15,423 nt of DNA from Candidatus Zhuqueibacterota bacterium 4484_87. GTDB taxonomy: Bacteria; Zhuqueibacterota; Zhuqueibacteria; Thermofontimicrobiales; Thermofontimicrobiaceae. This document shows, piece by piece, positions 8,496 to 15,266 of this stretch. The DNA is taken from NCBI GenBank assembly GCA_002085355.1, contig NATN01000018.1, positions 1 to 15,423 on the forward strand. The letters run 5' to 3'. The first letter of the stretch is position 1; each line of letters begins with the position of its first letter. A model generated the notes under the pieces. The model saw nothing but the letters and a program-made list of their open reading frames with translations. It made no database searches and had not been told where the DNA came from. The position numbers were made by a program, and so were the translations under genes.

Positions 8496-8540
8496 ATCCC
8501 TCAGTCTGCACCGAAATATTATTGAGGGATGATTTTTTTT
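8496..8540 (+). terminator. Intrinsic terminator after ispF
   Basis: ATCCCTCAGT (8496-8505) pairs with ATTGAGGGAT (8521-8530), ten pairs with one G-U, leaving a 15-base loop. Eight T residues follow at 8533-8540. This is the clearest Rho-independent terminator in the window and marks the end of the yebC-ispF run. gltX therefore needs its own promoter, or read-through. Confidence 0.75.
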
Positions 8541-8587
8541 AATGTGATTTGATAAAATGAATTGAAACTTTGAGGGAAAATGTGGTC

Positions 8588-10024
8588 ATGGAGACACGCG
8601 TTCGATTTGCACCAAGCCCGACCGGACATCTTCATATTGGAAACGCGAGAACAGCAATTTTAAATTGGCTTTTTGCCAGACACACGAATGGAAAATTTAT
8701 TCTCAGAATTGAAGATACAGATCCGGAACGATCGGTTGAAGAATACATCGATCAAATTTTACAAGATTTGCGTTGGTTGGGACTGACTTGGGACGAAGGT
8801 CCGGAAATTGGGGGAGAGTGCGGACCTTACCGTCAGTCCGAGCGGTTGGAGATTTACCAGCGATACGCACAAAAATTGATGGACGAGGGCAATGCTTATT
8901 TTTGTTATTGCACGCCTGAAGAATTGGAACAGATGAGAAAAGAGAGTCATGCGCGCGGAGAGGCTGGTTTTTACAACCGTCGTTGTCTGCATTTGACTGA
9001 TGAAGAAAGGCAGCAGTTCATTGCCGAGGGACGTAAACCGGCGATCCGCTTCAAAGTGCCGGATAATTCAGAAGTAATTTTCAATGATATTGTCAAAGGT
9101 GAGTTGCGATTTGAAACGGAAAATATCAGCGATTTTGTGATTATGCGCAGCGAAGGAATCCCCACGTACAATTTTGCCGCGGTAGTGGACGATGGTTTGA
9201 TGAAAATCAGTCATGTTATCCGCGGTGATGATCATGTGTCAAATACCCCGCGCCAAGTGTTGTTGTATCAGGCGCTCGGTTTCGAGATGCCTCAATTTGC
9301 GCATATTCCCATGATTTTGGGTCCCGACAGAACGCGGCTGTCCAAGCGGCATGGCGCTACTTCGCTGGATCAGTACCGGCTCAAAGGTTATTTGCCTGAG
9401 GCGTTGATTAATTTTCTGAGTTTGCTGAGCTGGTCATCCAAAACCGGTGATGAAATTTTATCCATTAAACGGCTGATCGAAGAATTTGATTTTGAGCGCG
9501 TTTCCAAATCTGCAGCGATGTTTGATTTTGAAAAATTGAACTGGATGAATGGGCAATACATTCGCAGTGCGGATCTGGAACGTATCGTGGAACTGGCAAA
9601 ACTATATTTTCGCGCGGCAGGCTATCCGGTTGAAGATGAGAGCACTATTCAGAAAATCGTTGCTGTGACGCGCGAAAAAATTGAGACATTAGACCAAATC
9701 GTCGATGTTGCGCGTATTTTCTTTCAGGAAAAAATTACAATCAAAGATACCAATGCCAAAGAAATGATTCGTCTGGATAGCTCGCAGAAAGTATTCTGGT
9801 CATTTTTGCGCAAGCTGCGTGAAATTGATGTGCTGGACAGGGAGAATTTCAAAGAAATTATGAAATCTGTTCAAAAAGAGACAGGAGTAATGGGGAAGAA
9901 TTTATGGATGCCCTTGCGCATTGCCTTGACAGGACAGATGCACGGGCCTGAACTTCCGGTAACTGCAGAAATTTTTGGAAAAGAAAAATGTGAAATGCTC
10001 ATCGAACGGGCGATTTTTAAATAG
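8588..10024 (+). CDS. gltX: Glutamyl-tRNA synthetase GltX (class Ib)
   Basis: GltX charges tRNA-Glu with glutamate. Counted from ATG 8588 it has 478 residues. The HIGH motif is HLHIG at 14-18 after FAPSPTG, and the KMSKS motif is RLSKR at 250-254. A zinc site is complete: C106, C108, C133 and H135 in FCYCTPEE and RRCLHL. The C-terminal anticodon-binding helices are present. The start is uncertain: the GAGGG at 8572-8576 is 11 bases before this ATG but only 5 before an in-frame GTG at 8582, and a TTG at 8570 is also in frame. Only a few residues change. No convincing promoter was found between the terminator and this gene. glnS follows after 44 bases. Confidence 0.95.
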   Translation: METRVRFAPSPTGHLHIGNARTAILNWLFARHTNGKFILRIEDTDPERSVEEYIDQILQDLRWLGLTWDEGPEIGGECGPYRQSERLEIYQRYAQKLMDEGNAYFCYCTPEELEQMRKESHARGEAGFYNRRCLHLTDEERQQFIAEGRKPAIRFKVPDNSEVIFNDIVKGELRFETENISDFVIMRSEGIPTYNFAAVVDDGLMKISHVIRGDDHVSNTPRQVLLYQALGFEMPQFAHIPMILGPDRTRLSKRHGATSLDQYRLKGYLPEALINFLSLLSWSSKTGDEILSIKRLIEEFDFERVSKSAAMFDFEKLNWMNGQYIRSADLERIVELAKLYFRAAGYPVEDESTIQKIVAVTREKIETLDQIVDVARIFFQEKITIKDTNAKEMIRLDSSQKVFWSFLRKLREIDVLDRENFKEIMKSVQKETGVMGKNLWMPLRIALTGQMHGPELPVTAEIFGKEKCEMLIERAIFK

Positions 10025-10068
10025 ATTTGTGGAGAAGAATCCGGGGGACTGTTAATTCAGGAGAACTT

Positions 10069-11784
10069 ATGCCAAACGAGAAACCAGAAAAACCGGCAAA
10101 TTTTATTCGAAATATTATCACTGAAGATCTGAAGCACGGCAAAAATGACGGCAGAGTACATACGCGTTTTCCGCCAGAGCCGAACGGTTATTTGCACATA
10201 GGCCATGCCAAGGCGATTTGTTTAAATTTTGGTATAGCCGAGGAATTTGGCGGAAAGTGCAATCTGCGATTCGATGATACTAATCCGACAAAGGAAGAAG
10301 AAGAGTATGTGCGTTCAATCATCGAAGATGTGCATTGGCTGGGTTTTGATTGGGAAGACCGTTTGTTTTATGCTTCTGATTATTTTGAAAAAATGTATGA
10401 ATATGCGGAGCAGTTGATAAAAAAAGGCAAAGCGTTTGTGTGCGATTTGAACGCGGAAGAAGTTCGTCAATATCGCGGCACCCTCACTGAACCGGGTAAA
10501 GAGAGCCCATATCGCAACCGCTCGGTTGAGGAAAATCTTGATCTGTTTCGTCGTATGCGCGCCGGGGAATTTCCTGATGGGACGCGCACATTGCGCGCAA
10601 AAATCGATATGTCTCACCCGAATTTGAATATGCGCGATCCGGTGATGTATCGCATTTTGCATGCGAACCATCATCGCACGGGCGATAAATGGTGTATTTA
10701 TCCCATGTACGATTGGGCACACGGATTGGAAGATTCCATTGAAGGGATCACACACTCGCTGTGCACGCTGGAATTTGAGGATCACAGACCTTTGTACGAC
10801 TGGTTCCTGGAACAGTTGGATGTGCATCATCCGCAGCAGATTGAGTTCGCTCGGTTAAATTTGAGTTACACTATTATGAGCAAACGGAAATTGCTGGAAT
10901 TAGTGCGCGATGGTTATGTTGACGGATGGGACGATCCGCGCATGCCGACTATTTCCGGCTTGCGGCGACGAGGCTATACGCCGGAGTCAATCCGTTACTT
11001 TTCCGATTTGATTGGCGTGGCAAAACGCGATAGTGTGGTGGATATTGCCATGCTGGAATATTGCATTCGCGAAGATTTAAACAAAAACGCTCCGCGGAGA
11101 ATGGCAGTGCTAAAACCGCTGAAAGTGGTCATCACCAATTATCCCGAAGGAAAAGAAGAAGATTTGGATGCCATCAACAATCCGGAAGACGCTTCTGCAG
11201 GAACGCGCAAAGTCCCGTTCTCAAGAGTTTTGTATATTGAGCAAGACGATTTTCGTGAAGACCCGCCAAAGAAATTTTTCCGACTGGCTCCGGGGCGTGA
11301 AGTTCGTCTGCGCTATGCTTATTTCATCAAATGCGTGGATGTAGTTAAAGATGAGAATACCGGAGAAATCAAGGAGTTGCATTGCACTTACGATCCGGCG
11401 ACACGGGGCGGAGATGCGCCTGACGGCAGAAAAGTAAAGGCAACGCTGCACTGGGTTTCTGCGATGCACGCGGTTGATGCTGAAGTTCGTTTATATGATC
11501 GGTTATTCAGTGTACCGGATCCGGGCGCGGACAAAGAAAAAGATTACAAAGAATTTATCAACCCGAATTCTTTGGAAATTTTGGAAAATTGCAAATTGGA
11601 ACCATCGCTGTCAAATGCAAAAGTCAGCGAAAATTACCAATTTGAACGGTTGGGATATTTTTGCGTGGATAGCAAATATTCAAGTGCTGAAAAATTGGTT
11701 TTCAATCGCACTGTCTCTTTGAAGGATACCTGGGCGAAAATTAAAAAAGCAATGGCAGAAGAGGCAAGAAAAAAGAAGAAATGA
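10069..11784 (+). CDS. glnS: Glutaminyl-tRNA synthetase GlnS (class Ib)
   Basis: GlnS charges tRNA-Gln directly with glutamine. The 571-residue protein carries the GlnRS form of the HIGH motif, FPPEPNGYLHIGHAKA at residues 34-49, where PPEPNG sets it apart from bacterial GluRS, and IMSKR at 269-273. The GMDDPRMPT-type block appears as GWDDPRMPTISGLRRRGY, and the C-terminal part holds the two beta-barrel anticodon-binding domains. It ends in a lysine-rich tail. The frame is open up to a TTG at 10027, but ATG 10069 has AGGAGAAC 5 bases before it and gives the normal N-terminus. GlnRS is patchy in bacteria and is thought to come from eukaryotes by transfer; many bacteria use the GatCAB route instead. 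Confidence 0.97.
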   Translation: MPNEKPEKPANFIRNIITEDLKHGKNDGRVHTRFPPEPNGYLHIGHAKAICLNFGIAEEFGGKCNLRFDDTNPTKEEEEYVRSIIEDVHWLGFDWEDRLFYASDYFEKMYEYAEQLIKKGKAFVCDLNAEEVRQYRGTLTEPGKESPYRNRSVEENLDLFRRMRAGEFPDGTRTLRAKIDMSHPNLNMRDPVMYRILHANHHRTGDKWCIYPMYDWAHGLEDSIEGITHSLCTLEFEDHRPLYDWFLEQLDVHHPQQIEFARLNLSYTIMSKRKLLELVRDGYVDGWDDPRMPTISGLRRRGYTPESIRYFSDLIGVAKRDSVVDIAMLEYCIREDLNKNAPRRMAVLKPLKVVITNYPEGKEEDLDAINNPEDASAGTRKVPFSRVLYIEQDDFREDPPKKFFRLAPGREVRLRYAYFIKCVDVVKDENTGEIKELHCTYDPATRGGDAPDGRKVKATLHWVSAMHAVDAEVRLYDRLFSVPDPGADKEKDYKEFINPNSLEILENCKLEPSLSNAKVSENYQFERLGYFCVDSKYSSAEKLVFNRTVSLKDTWAKIKKAMAEEARKKKK

Positions 11785-11855
11785 TAATCTGATTTTATAT
11801 CAATAAAAGTGATGGTCTTCAAGAAAAGTATTTTTTTTGAAAGGCAAACTGATAT

Positions 11856-11905
11856 GGGCGATGGAGTCCGCCTGAGACTGCTGTCAGAGCTAATGACTCC
11901 TTTTT
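11856..11905 (+). promoter_or_regulatory. Fluoride riboswitch (crcB motif)
   Basis: The aptamer layout matches the crcB RNA: GGGCGAT (11856-11862), P1 5' strand GGAGTC (11863-11868), CGCC (11869-11872) pairing back to GGCG as the pseudoknot, then GAGACTGC, a short P2 (GCT/AGC) and the conserved GCTAATG running into the P1 3' strand GACTCC (11895-11900). The order is the same as in the Thermotoga aptamer known from a crystal structure. A TTTTT follows at once (11901-11905). It sits 25 bases before the crcB start. Fluoride is expected to switch the downstream genes on. The aptamer call is strong; the mode of output is unclear. Confidence 0.93.
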
Positions 11906-11925
11906 GTTAAAGAGAATTTAAAAAG

Positions 11926-12303
11926 ATGTTAAAAATATTTTATGTTGGAATTGGTGGTTTTGTGGGAGCAGCAGCGCGTTATGTTAGCAGCGGATTAGTG
12001 CATCGCTCCATCGGAAGTGGGAATTTTCCCTACGGTACATTATTCGTGAATGTTGCCGGTTGCCTGCTTATTGGTTTTTTTGCAGGATATTCGGAAGCGC
12101 GCCATTTCTTGAAGCCGGAAATACGTCTGTTTTTGCTTATCGGCGTGTTGGGAAGTTTTACAACTTTTTCCACATTCGGCTACGAGGTTTTTAGCTTTGC
12201 GCGTGACGGAGAGTTTTTATCAGCATCTCTGAATGTGTTTGTGCATTTGTTGCTCGGACTTTTAGGCGTTTATCTGGGATATTTTTTATCAAAATTAGCG
12301 TAA
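11926..12303 (+). CDS. crcB: Fluoride ion channel CrcB/FluC
   Basis: CrcB (FluC) lets fluoride leave the cell through a small dual-topology membrane dimer. The 125-residue protein has four hydrophobic segments (about residues 4-24, 36-54, 67-87 and 97-121). The family marks are GGFVGAAARY near the N-terminus, GTLFVNVAGCLLIG around 37-50 with the pore asparagine N42, and GSFTTFSTFG around 76-85, whose phenylalanines line the fluoride path. The upstream fluoride riboswitch confirms the role. The ribosome site is weak (AAAGAG about 9 bases before the ATG), which may matter if control is at translation. DUF190 starts 10 bases after the stop. Confidence 0.97.
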   Translation: MLKIFYVGIGGFVGAAARYVSSGLVHRSIGSGNFPYGTLFVNVAGCLLIGFFAGYSEARHFLKPEIRLFLLIGVLGSFTTFSTFGYEVFSFARDGEFLSASLNVFVHLLLGLLGVYLGYFLSKLA

Positions 12304-12313
12304 AGGATTGGAG

Positions 12314-12661
12314 ATGGTACTACCGGAAAAGGGGCATTTGCTGCGGATTTTTGTCGGAGAAAGTGACAAATACGAGGGAATGCCACTTTACGAGTGGATT
12401 GTGAAAAAAGCACGAGAGTCCTGTCTTGCCGGTGCGACTGTTTTGCGCGGAATCGAGGGTTTTGGCGCTCACAGCCGTTTGCATACTGCGAAAATTCTCC
12501 GGTTGTCTGAAGATTTGCCGGTGGTTATTGAAATTGTGGATGTGTTAGAGAAAATCGAAAATTTTATTCCGCTCATCGATGAGGCGATCGACGAGGGGCT
12601 GGCAACTATTGAGAAAGTAGATATTCGATTTTACCGCAGCGGAAAAAAAGAAGCCGATTAA
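12314..12661 (+). CDS. DUF190 family protein (UPF0166, PII-like fold)
   Basis: The protein of 115 residues matches DUF190: LLRIFVGESDKYEGMPLYEWIVKKARE at the N-terminus, the AGATVLRGIEGFGAHSRLHTAKILRLSEDLPVVIEIVD core and a final acidic helix. Proteins of this family fold like PII signalling proteins and form trimers; no reaction is established. I chose ATG 12314, with AAGGA 6 bases upstream, over TTG 12308, which would sit directly on that site. Genes of this family often follow crcB, and here it lies 10 bases behind it and under the same riboswitch, so a role in fluoride response or in control of the channel is a reasonable inference. It is soluble: no signal peptide or membrane segment. 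Confidence 0.9.
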   Translation: MVLPEKGHLLRIFVGESDKYEGMPLYEWIVKKARESCLAGATVLRGIEGFGAHSRLHTAKILRLSEDLPVVIEIVDVLEKIENFIPLIDEAIDEGLATIEKVDIRFYRSGKKEAD

Positions 12662-12701
12662 ATTTTATAAATAATTTTAAAATATTAAAAGGGAATCTGT
12701 A

Positions 12702-14135
12702 ATGGCGATTCGAATTTATAATACACTTTCCAGAAAAAAAGATGAATTGAAGCCGCTGGAACCGAACAAAATCAGCATGTACGTATGCGGTCCTACGGTT
12801 TATGACTATTTCCATGTGGGAAATGCGCGTCCGTTCGTGGTTTACGACGCTTTTCGACGTTACTTGACGTATCGCGGTTTTGAGGTTAAATATGTGATGA
12901 ATCTGACGGATGTTGATGATAAGATCATCAAAAAAGCCAATGAGCAGGGTGTTTCTGCGTCAGAAATTGCTGAAAAATATACGCAGGCATTCTTTGAGGA
13001 TATTGAAAAATTAGGTATCAAAAAGGCAGATTACTATCCCCGTGCCACTGAGAGCATTCCCGGTATGATTAAATTGATCGAAATCTTGGTGGACAAAGGG
13101 ATAGCGTACGTGGTTGACGGTGATGTATTTTACGAAGTAGCAAAATTCAAAGATTACGGTAAATTGTCCGGTAAAAATATCGAAGATTTAAAATCCGGCG
13201 CCCGCATTGAAGTGGACGAACGCAAAAAAAGTCCGCTGGACTTTGCTCTGTGGAAGGTAGCGAAGCCGGGCGAGCCTTACTGGGAGAGCCCGTGGGGAAA
13301 AGGTCGCCCCGGCTGGCACATTGAATGTTCAGTGATGTCCATGAGCTATCTCGGCGAGACGATTGATATTCACGCAGGTGGAAGTGATTTGATTTTTCCT
13401 CACCATGAGAACGAAATCGCTCAAAGCGAAGGCGCCACGGGGAAACCTTTTGCGCGTTACTGGATGCATAATGGCTTTTTGAACATCGAGGGAGAAAAGA
13501 TGTCTAAATCCCTGGGCAATTTTTTCACTGCGCGGGAGATTATGAAAAAATACCATCCGGCAGTGATCCGAATGTTTTTTCTGCTGAAACATTATCGCAG
13601 TCCGATAAATTTTAGCGAAGAACGGATTCGCGAAGCGCAGCAGGCATTACAAAGAATATCTACTGCAATGGAAAATATAAAGTTAGCGTTAAATGAAGCT
13701 GGTGCAAAAAAAATAGAAAAAAATGGGGAACTCTCGGAGGCAATTCAGCATTTAAAGCAGCAAGCAATTGATGAATTAGATGATGATTTTAATACTGCTG
13801 GCGCACTGGCGAGTATCTTCGATCTTGTGAGAGAAGCGAATTTAATCTTGAATAAAGGCGCGCTGGCAGGAACTGACCTGTACGATTTATCTCAAATCAA
13901 AAAAACTATTGAGGAATTTGATCAGTTCCTGGGAATCTTGTCCTATTCAGAGTCAAAAGAGAGCTCTGTTGCAGAAGCGCCGTTGATTGAATTGCTCATT
14001 GATGTGCGAAAAAAGCTCAGAGAAGCAAAGCAATGGGCACTGGCGGATGAGATTCGCGACCAGTTGCTTGAGTTGGGAATTGAGCTAAAAGATCGGCCTG
14101 ATAAAACGACGTGGCATCGGAGACTAAAATCCTGA
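12702..14135 (+). CDS. cysS: Cysteinyl-tRNA synthetase CysS
   Basis: CysS charges tRNA-Cys. The 477-residue protein is a complete class I enzyme. The HIGH motif is HVGN at residues 38-41 in YVCGPTVYDYFHVGNARP, and KMSKS is exact at 266-270. The four zinc ligands that select cysteine are present: C29, C209 (WHIECS), H234 and E238 (PHHENE). The DALR-type C-terminal helices follow. An AAGGGAATC is about 8 bases before the ATG. It begins 40 bases after the DUF190 stop with no terminator in between, so read-through from the fluoride unit is possible, but I see no logical tie to fluoride. Confidence 0.98.
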   Translation: MAIRIYNTLSRKKDELKPLEPNKISMYVCGPTVYDYFHVGNARPFVVYDAFRRYLTYRGFEVKYVMNLTDVDDKIIKKANEQGVSASEIAEKYTQAFFEDIEKLGIKKADYYPRATESIPGMIKLIEILVDKGIAYVVDGDVFYEVAKFKDYGKLSGKNIEDLKSGARIEVDERKKSPLDFALWKVAKPGEPYWESPWGKGRPGWHIECSVMSMSYLGETIDIHAGGSDLIFPHHENEIAQSEGATGKPFARYWMHNGFLNIEGEKMSKSLGNFFTAREIMKKYHPAVIRMFFLLKHYRSPINFSEERIREAQQALQRISTAMENIKLALNEAGAKKIEKNGELSEAIQHLKQQAIDELDDDFNTAGALASIFDLVREANLILNKGALAGTDLYDLSQIKKTIEEFDQFLGILSYSESKESSVAEAPLIELLIDVRKKLREAKQWALADEIRDQLLELGIELKDRPDKTTWHRRLKS

Positions 14136-14184
14136 TTTTTGGGGGAATTTTTTTCACCAAAATGAAAAAAAAAGCAAAAAAGTC

Positions 14185-14212
14185 TTGACTTTTACATAAA
14201 AAATTGTATATT
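14185..14212 (+). promoter_or_regulatory. Probable promoter of the tRNA-rpmG-secE cluster
   Basis: TTGACT at 14185-14190 and TATATT at 14207-14212 are 16 bases apart; TATTAT at 14209 would give 18. It lies in the gap between cysS and the first tRNA, about 60 bases before the tRNA, and is the best sigma-70-like match in the window. Confidence 0.65.
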
Positions 14213-14271
14213 ATTGGTTTTGTATAAATCACTTATTTGGGCAAAACCCGGTTGGTTTGGCCTGCTTGCAA

Positions 14272-14344
14272 GCCACCATAGCTCAGTTGGTAGAGCAACT
14301 GATTTGTAATCAGTCGGTCGCGGGTTCAAATCCTGCTGGTGGCT
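14272..14344 (+). tRNA. tRNA-Thr (anticodon TGT)
   Basis: The cloverleaf is complete: acceptor GCCACCA with TGGTGGC, D-arm AGCTCAGTTGGTAGAGC, anticodon stem ACTGA/TCAGT with loop TTTGTAA (TGT at 14305-14307) and T-loop GGTTCAAATC. CCA is not encoded. It reads ACA and, by wobble, ACG. Confidence 0.97.
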
Positions 14345-14354
14345 CAAATTTTCT

Positions 14355-14436
14355 GGGAAGGTTCCCGAGCGGTCAAAGGGAACAGACTGTAAATCTGTCG
14401 GCTCAGCCTTCGGAGGTTCGAATCCTCCCCTTCCCA
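14355..14436 (+). tRNA. tRNA-Tyr (anticodon GTA)
   Basis: The acceptor GGGAAGG pairs with CCTTCCC and the discriminator is A. The anticodon stem ACAGA/TCTGT encloses CTGTAAA (GTA at 14389-14391). A long variable arm follows, as expected for bacterial tRNA-Tyr. CCA is not encoded. Its G34 makes it a target of the queuosine pathway that includes QueA. Confidence 0.97.
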
Positions 14437-14462
14437 CAACATCTGTTCTTGTGATGACATAA

Positions 14463-14536
14463 GCGGGAGTAGCTCAGTTGGCTAGAGCATCAGCCTTCCA
14501 AGCTGAGGGTCGCGGGTTCGAATCCCGTTTCCCGCT
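14463..14536 (+). tRNA. tRNA-Gly (anticodon TCC)
   Basis: GCGGGAG pairs with TTCCCGC including one G-U pair. The anticodon stem TCAGC/GCTGA encloses CTTCCAA (TCC at 14497-14499). The T-arm GCGGGTTCGAATCCCG is standard, and CCA is not encoded. Confidence 0.97.
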
Positions 14537-14555
14537 CTGATTTCTGGATTTGGTG

Positions 14556-14747
14556 AAACCCCTCATAATATAGCTCCCATACCGATTGGGTAAGGCATTT
14601 GCTGTTTTGACAACCGGGAGATTTTTAGGGTCAGGCTGGTGGCGTTTGGGAATTTTATCATTAAATTTCTTAAAAAATATCTCTCATTATTTTTAACAAG
14701 CCTGAATGAAACAGCTTATTATGAGGGGTTTTAAATGCCTTAGCCCA
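14556..14747. repeat. Palindromic insert with two crossing inverted-repeat pairs (MITE-like remnant or structured RNA)
   Basis: This stretch holds no gene and splits the tRNA cluster. Pair A: AAACCCCTCATAATA (14556-14570) matches TATTATGAGGGGTTT (14717-14731) perfectly, and AGCT (14572-14575 with 14713-14716) adds four pairs after a bulge. Pair B: TGGGTAAGGCATTT (14587-14600) matches AAATGCCTTAGCCCA (14733-14747) with one extra base. The arms run A, B, A', B', so both cannot form as simple nested stems. Inside, CTCCC/GGGAG (14574-14578, 14616-14620) and TCAGGCT/AGCCTGA (14631-14637, 14699-14705) can also pair. Pair B looks like the ends of a 160-bp MITE. Arm A would then be a decayed end of a second copy. 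No target-site duplication was seen. Confidence 0.65.
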
Positions 14748-14764
14748 GAGTAAAAATCATCGTT

Positions 14765-14837
14765 GCCCACGTAGCTCAGTCGGTAGAGCACATCCTTGGT
14801 AAGGATGAGGTCACCGGTTCAATCCCGGTCGTGGGCT
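14765..14837 (+). tRNA. tRNA-Thr (anticodon GGT)
   Basis: The acceptor GCCCACG pairs with CGTGGGC. The anticodon stem CATCC/GGATG encloses TTGGTAA (GGT at 14798-14800), and the T-arm is CCGGTTCAATCCCGG. CCA is not encoded. It reads ACC and ACU. Confidence 0.97.
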
Positions 14838-14860
14838 CTAAATTATTAGAAAGTTAGTCG

Positions 14861-14988
14861 ATGGAGTTGCTGACAAATTAGCGATTCATGCGAAGATGGC
14901 GGCAGCATTGTCGTTAGTTTGGTAAACGGCGGTGCGCTCCACTGGCTGGAAATGGCGTACGGGATATTGATTCAGTTAGGGATAAGCA
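14861..14988 (+). pseudogene. Possible remnant of the 3' end of tuf (EF-Tu), low confidence
   Basis: The space between tRNA-Thr and rpmG is where tuf usually lies in this conserved cluster. No open frame for EF-Tu exists. The bases around 14861-14915 (ATGGAG, GTTGC, then GCGATTC, GCGAAG, GGCGGCAG and TGTCG, with short insertions between) run in the order expected for codons of the EF-Tu tail AMEEGLRFAIREGGRTVG. ATTGATTCAGTTAGGGA before rpmG also looks like an old gene end. This was judged by eye, so chance is possible. Confidence 0.25.
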
Positions 14989-15138
14989 ATGAGAGACTTG
15001 GTCATTTTAGAGTGTACAAAGTGTAAGAATCGAAATTACACAACGACTAAAAATAAGCGGACGCATGCGGCACGAGTGGAATTTAAGAAATATTGCCGTT
15101 TTTGCAACAAACATACAATTCACAAAGAGACGAGATAG
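14989..15138 (+). CDS. rpmG: 50S ribosomal protein L33 (zinc-binding form)
   Basis: The 49-residue protein starts MRDLVILECTKCKNRNY and ends RFCNKHTIHKETR, the L33 pattern. Four cysteines in two CxxC pairs (C9, C12, C36, C39) make it the C+ form that binds zinc. It belongs to the large ribosomal subunit near the E site. TTAGGGAT stands 6-12 bases before the ATG as ribosome site. The frame is too short for common length cut-offs. Its place between a tRNA-Thr and tRNA-Trp upstream of secE is the classic one. Confidence 0.95.
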   Translation: MRDLVILECTKCKNRNYTTTKNKRTHAARVEFKKYCRFCNKHTIHKETR

Positions 15139-15145
15139 CAGTTGT

Positions 15146-15219
15146 AGGCCAGTAGCTCTAACGGCTAGAGCACCGGTCTCCAAAACCGGGTGTTGGGGGT
15201 TCGAATCCCTCCTGGCCTG
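15146..15219 (+). tRNA. tRNA-Trp (anticodon CCA)
   Basis: AGGCCAG pairs with CTGGCCT and the discriminator is G. The anticodon stem CCGGT/ACCGG encloses CTCCAAA (CCA at 15180-15182). A 3' CCA is not encoded. It starts 7 bases after the rpmG stop, so it must be cut from a shared transcript. Confidence 0.97.
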
Positions 15220-15266
15220 CTGTTTTTTTCTCAAATAATCGTTCATTCGGGAGTTGGAATACCGCT

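Noticed and set aside
8522..8558. TTGAGG and TAAAAT as a promoter of gltX
   Set aside because: The spacing is 25 bases and the first box is part of the terminator stem.
10315..10830. A 171-codon frame on the minus strand
   Set aside because: It lies wholly inside glnS, lacks a ribosome site and its protein resembles no family; it arises from the codon pattern of the real gene.
14137..14162. TTTTGG/CCAAAA hairpin right after the cysS stop as a terminator
   Set aside because: Four of its six pairs are A-T and the following bases are A-rich, not T-rich, on the plus strand.
14272..15219. Repeated tRNA arms as a direct-repeat or CRISPR-like array
   Set aside because: The shared words are the conserved D- and T-arms of five different tRNAs; there are no equal spacers.
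15007..15246. A minus-strand frame across rpmG and tRNA-Trp
   Set aside because: It runs antisense through an intact ribosomal protein gene and a tRNA gene; similar false frames occur over many tRNAs.
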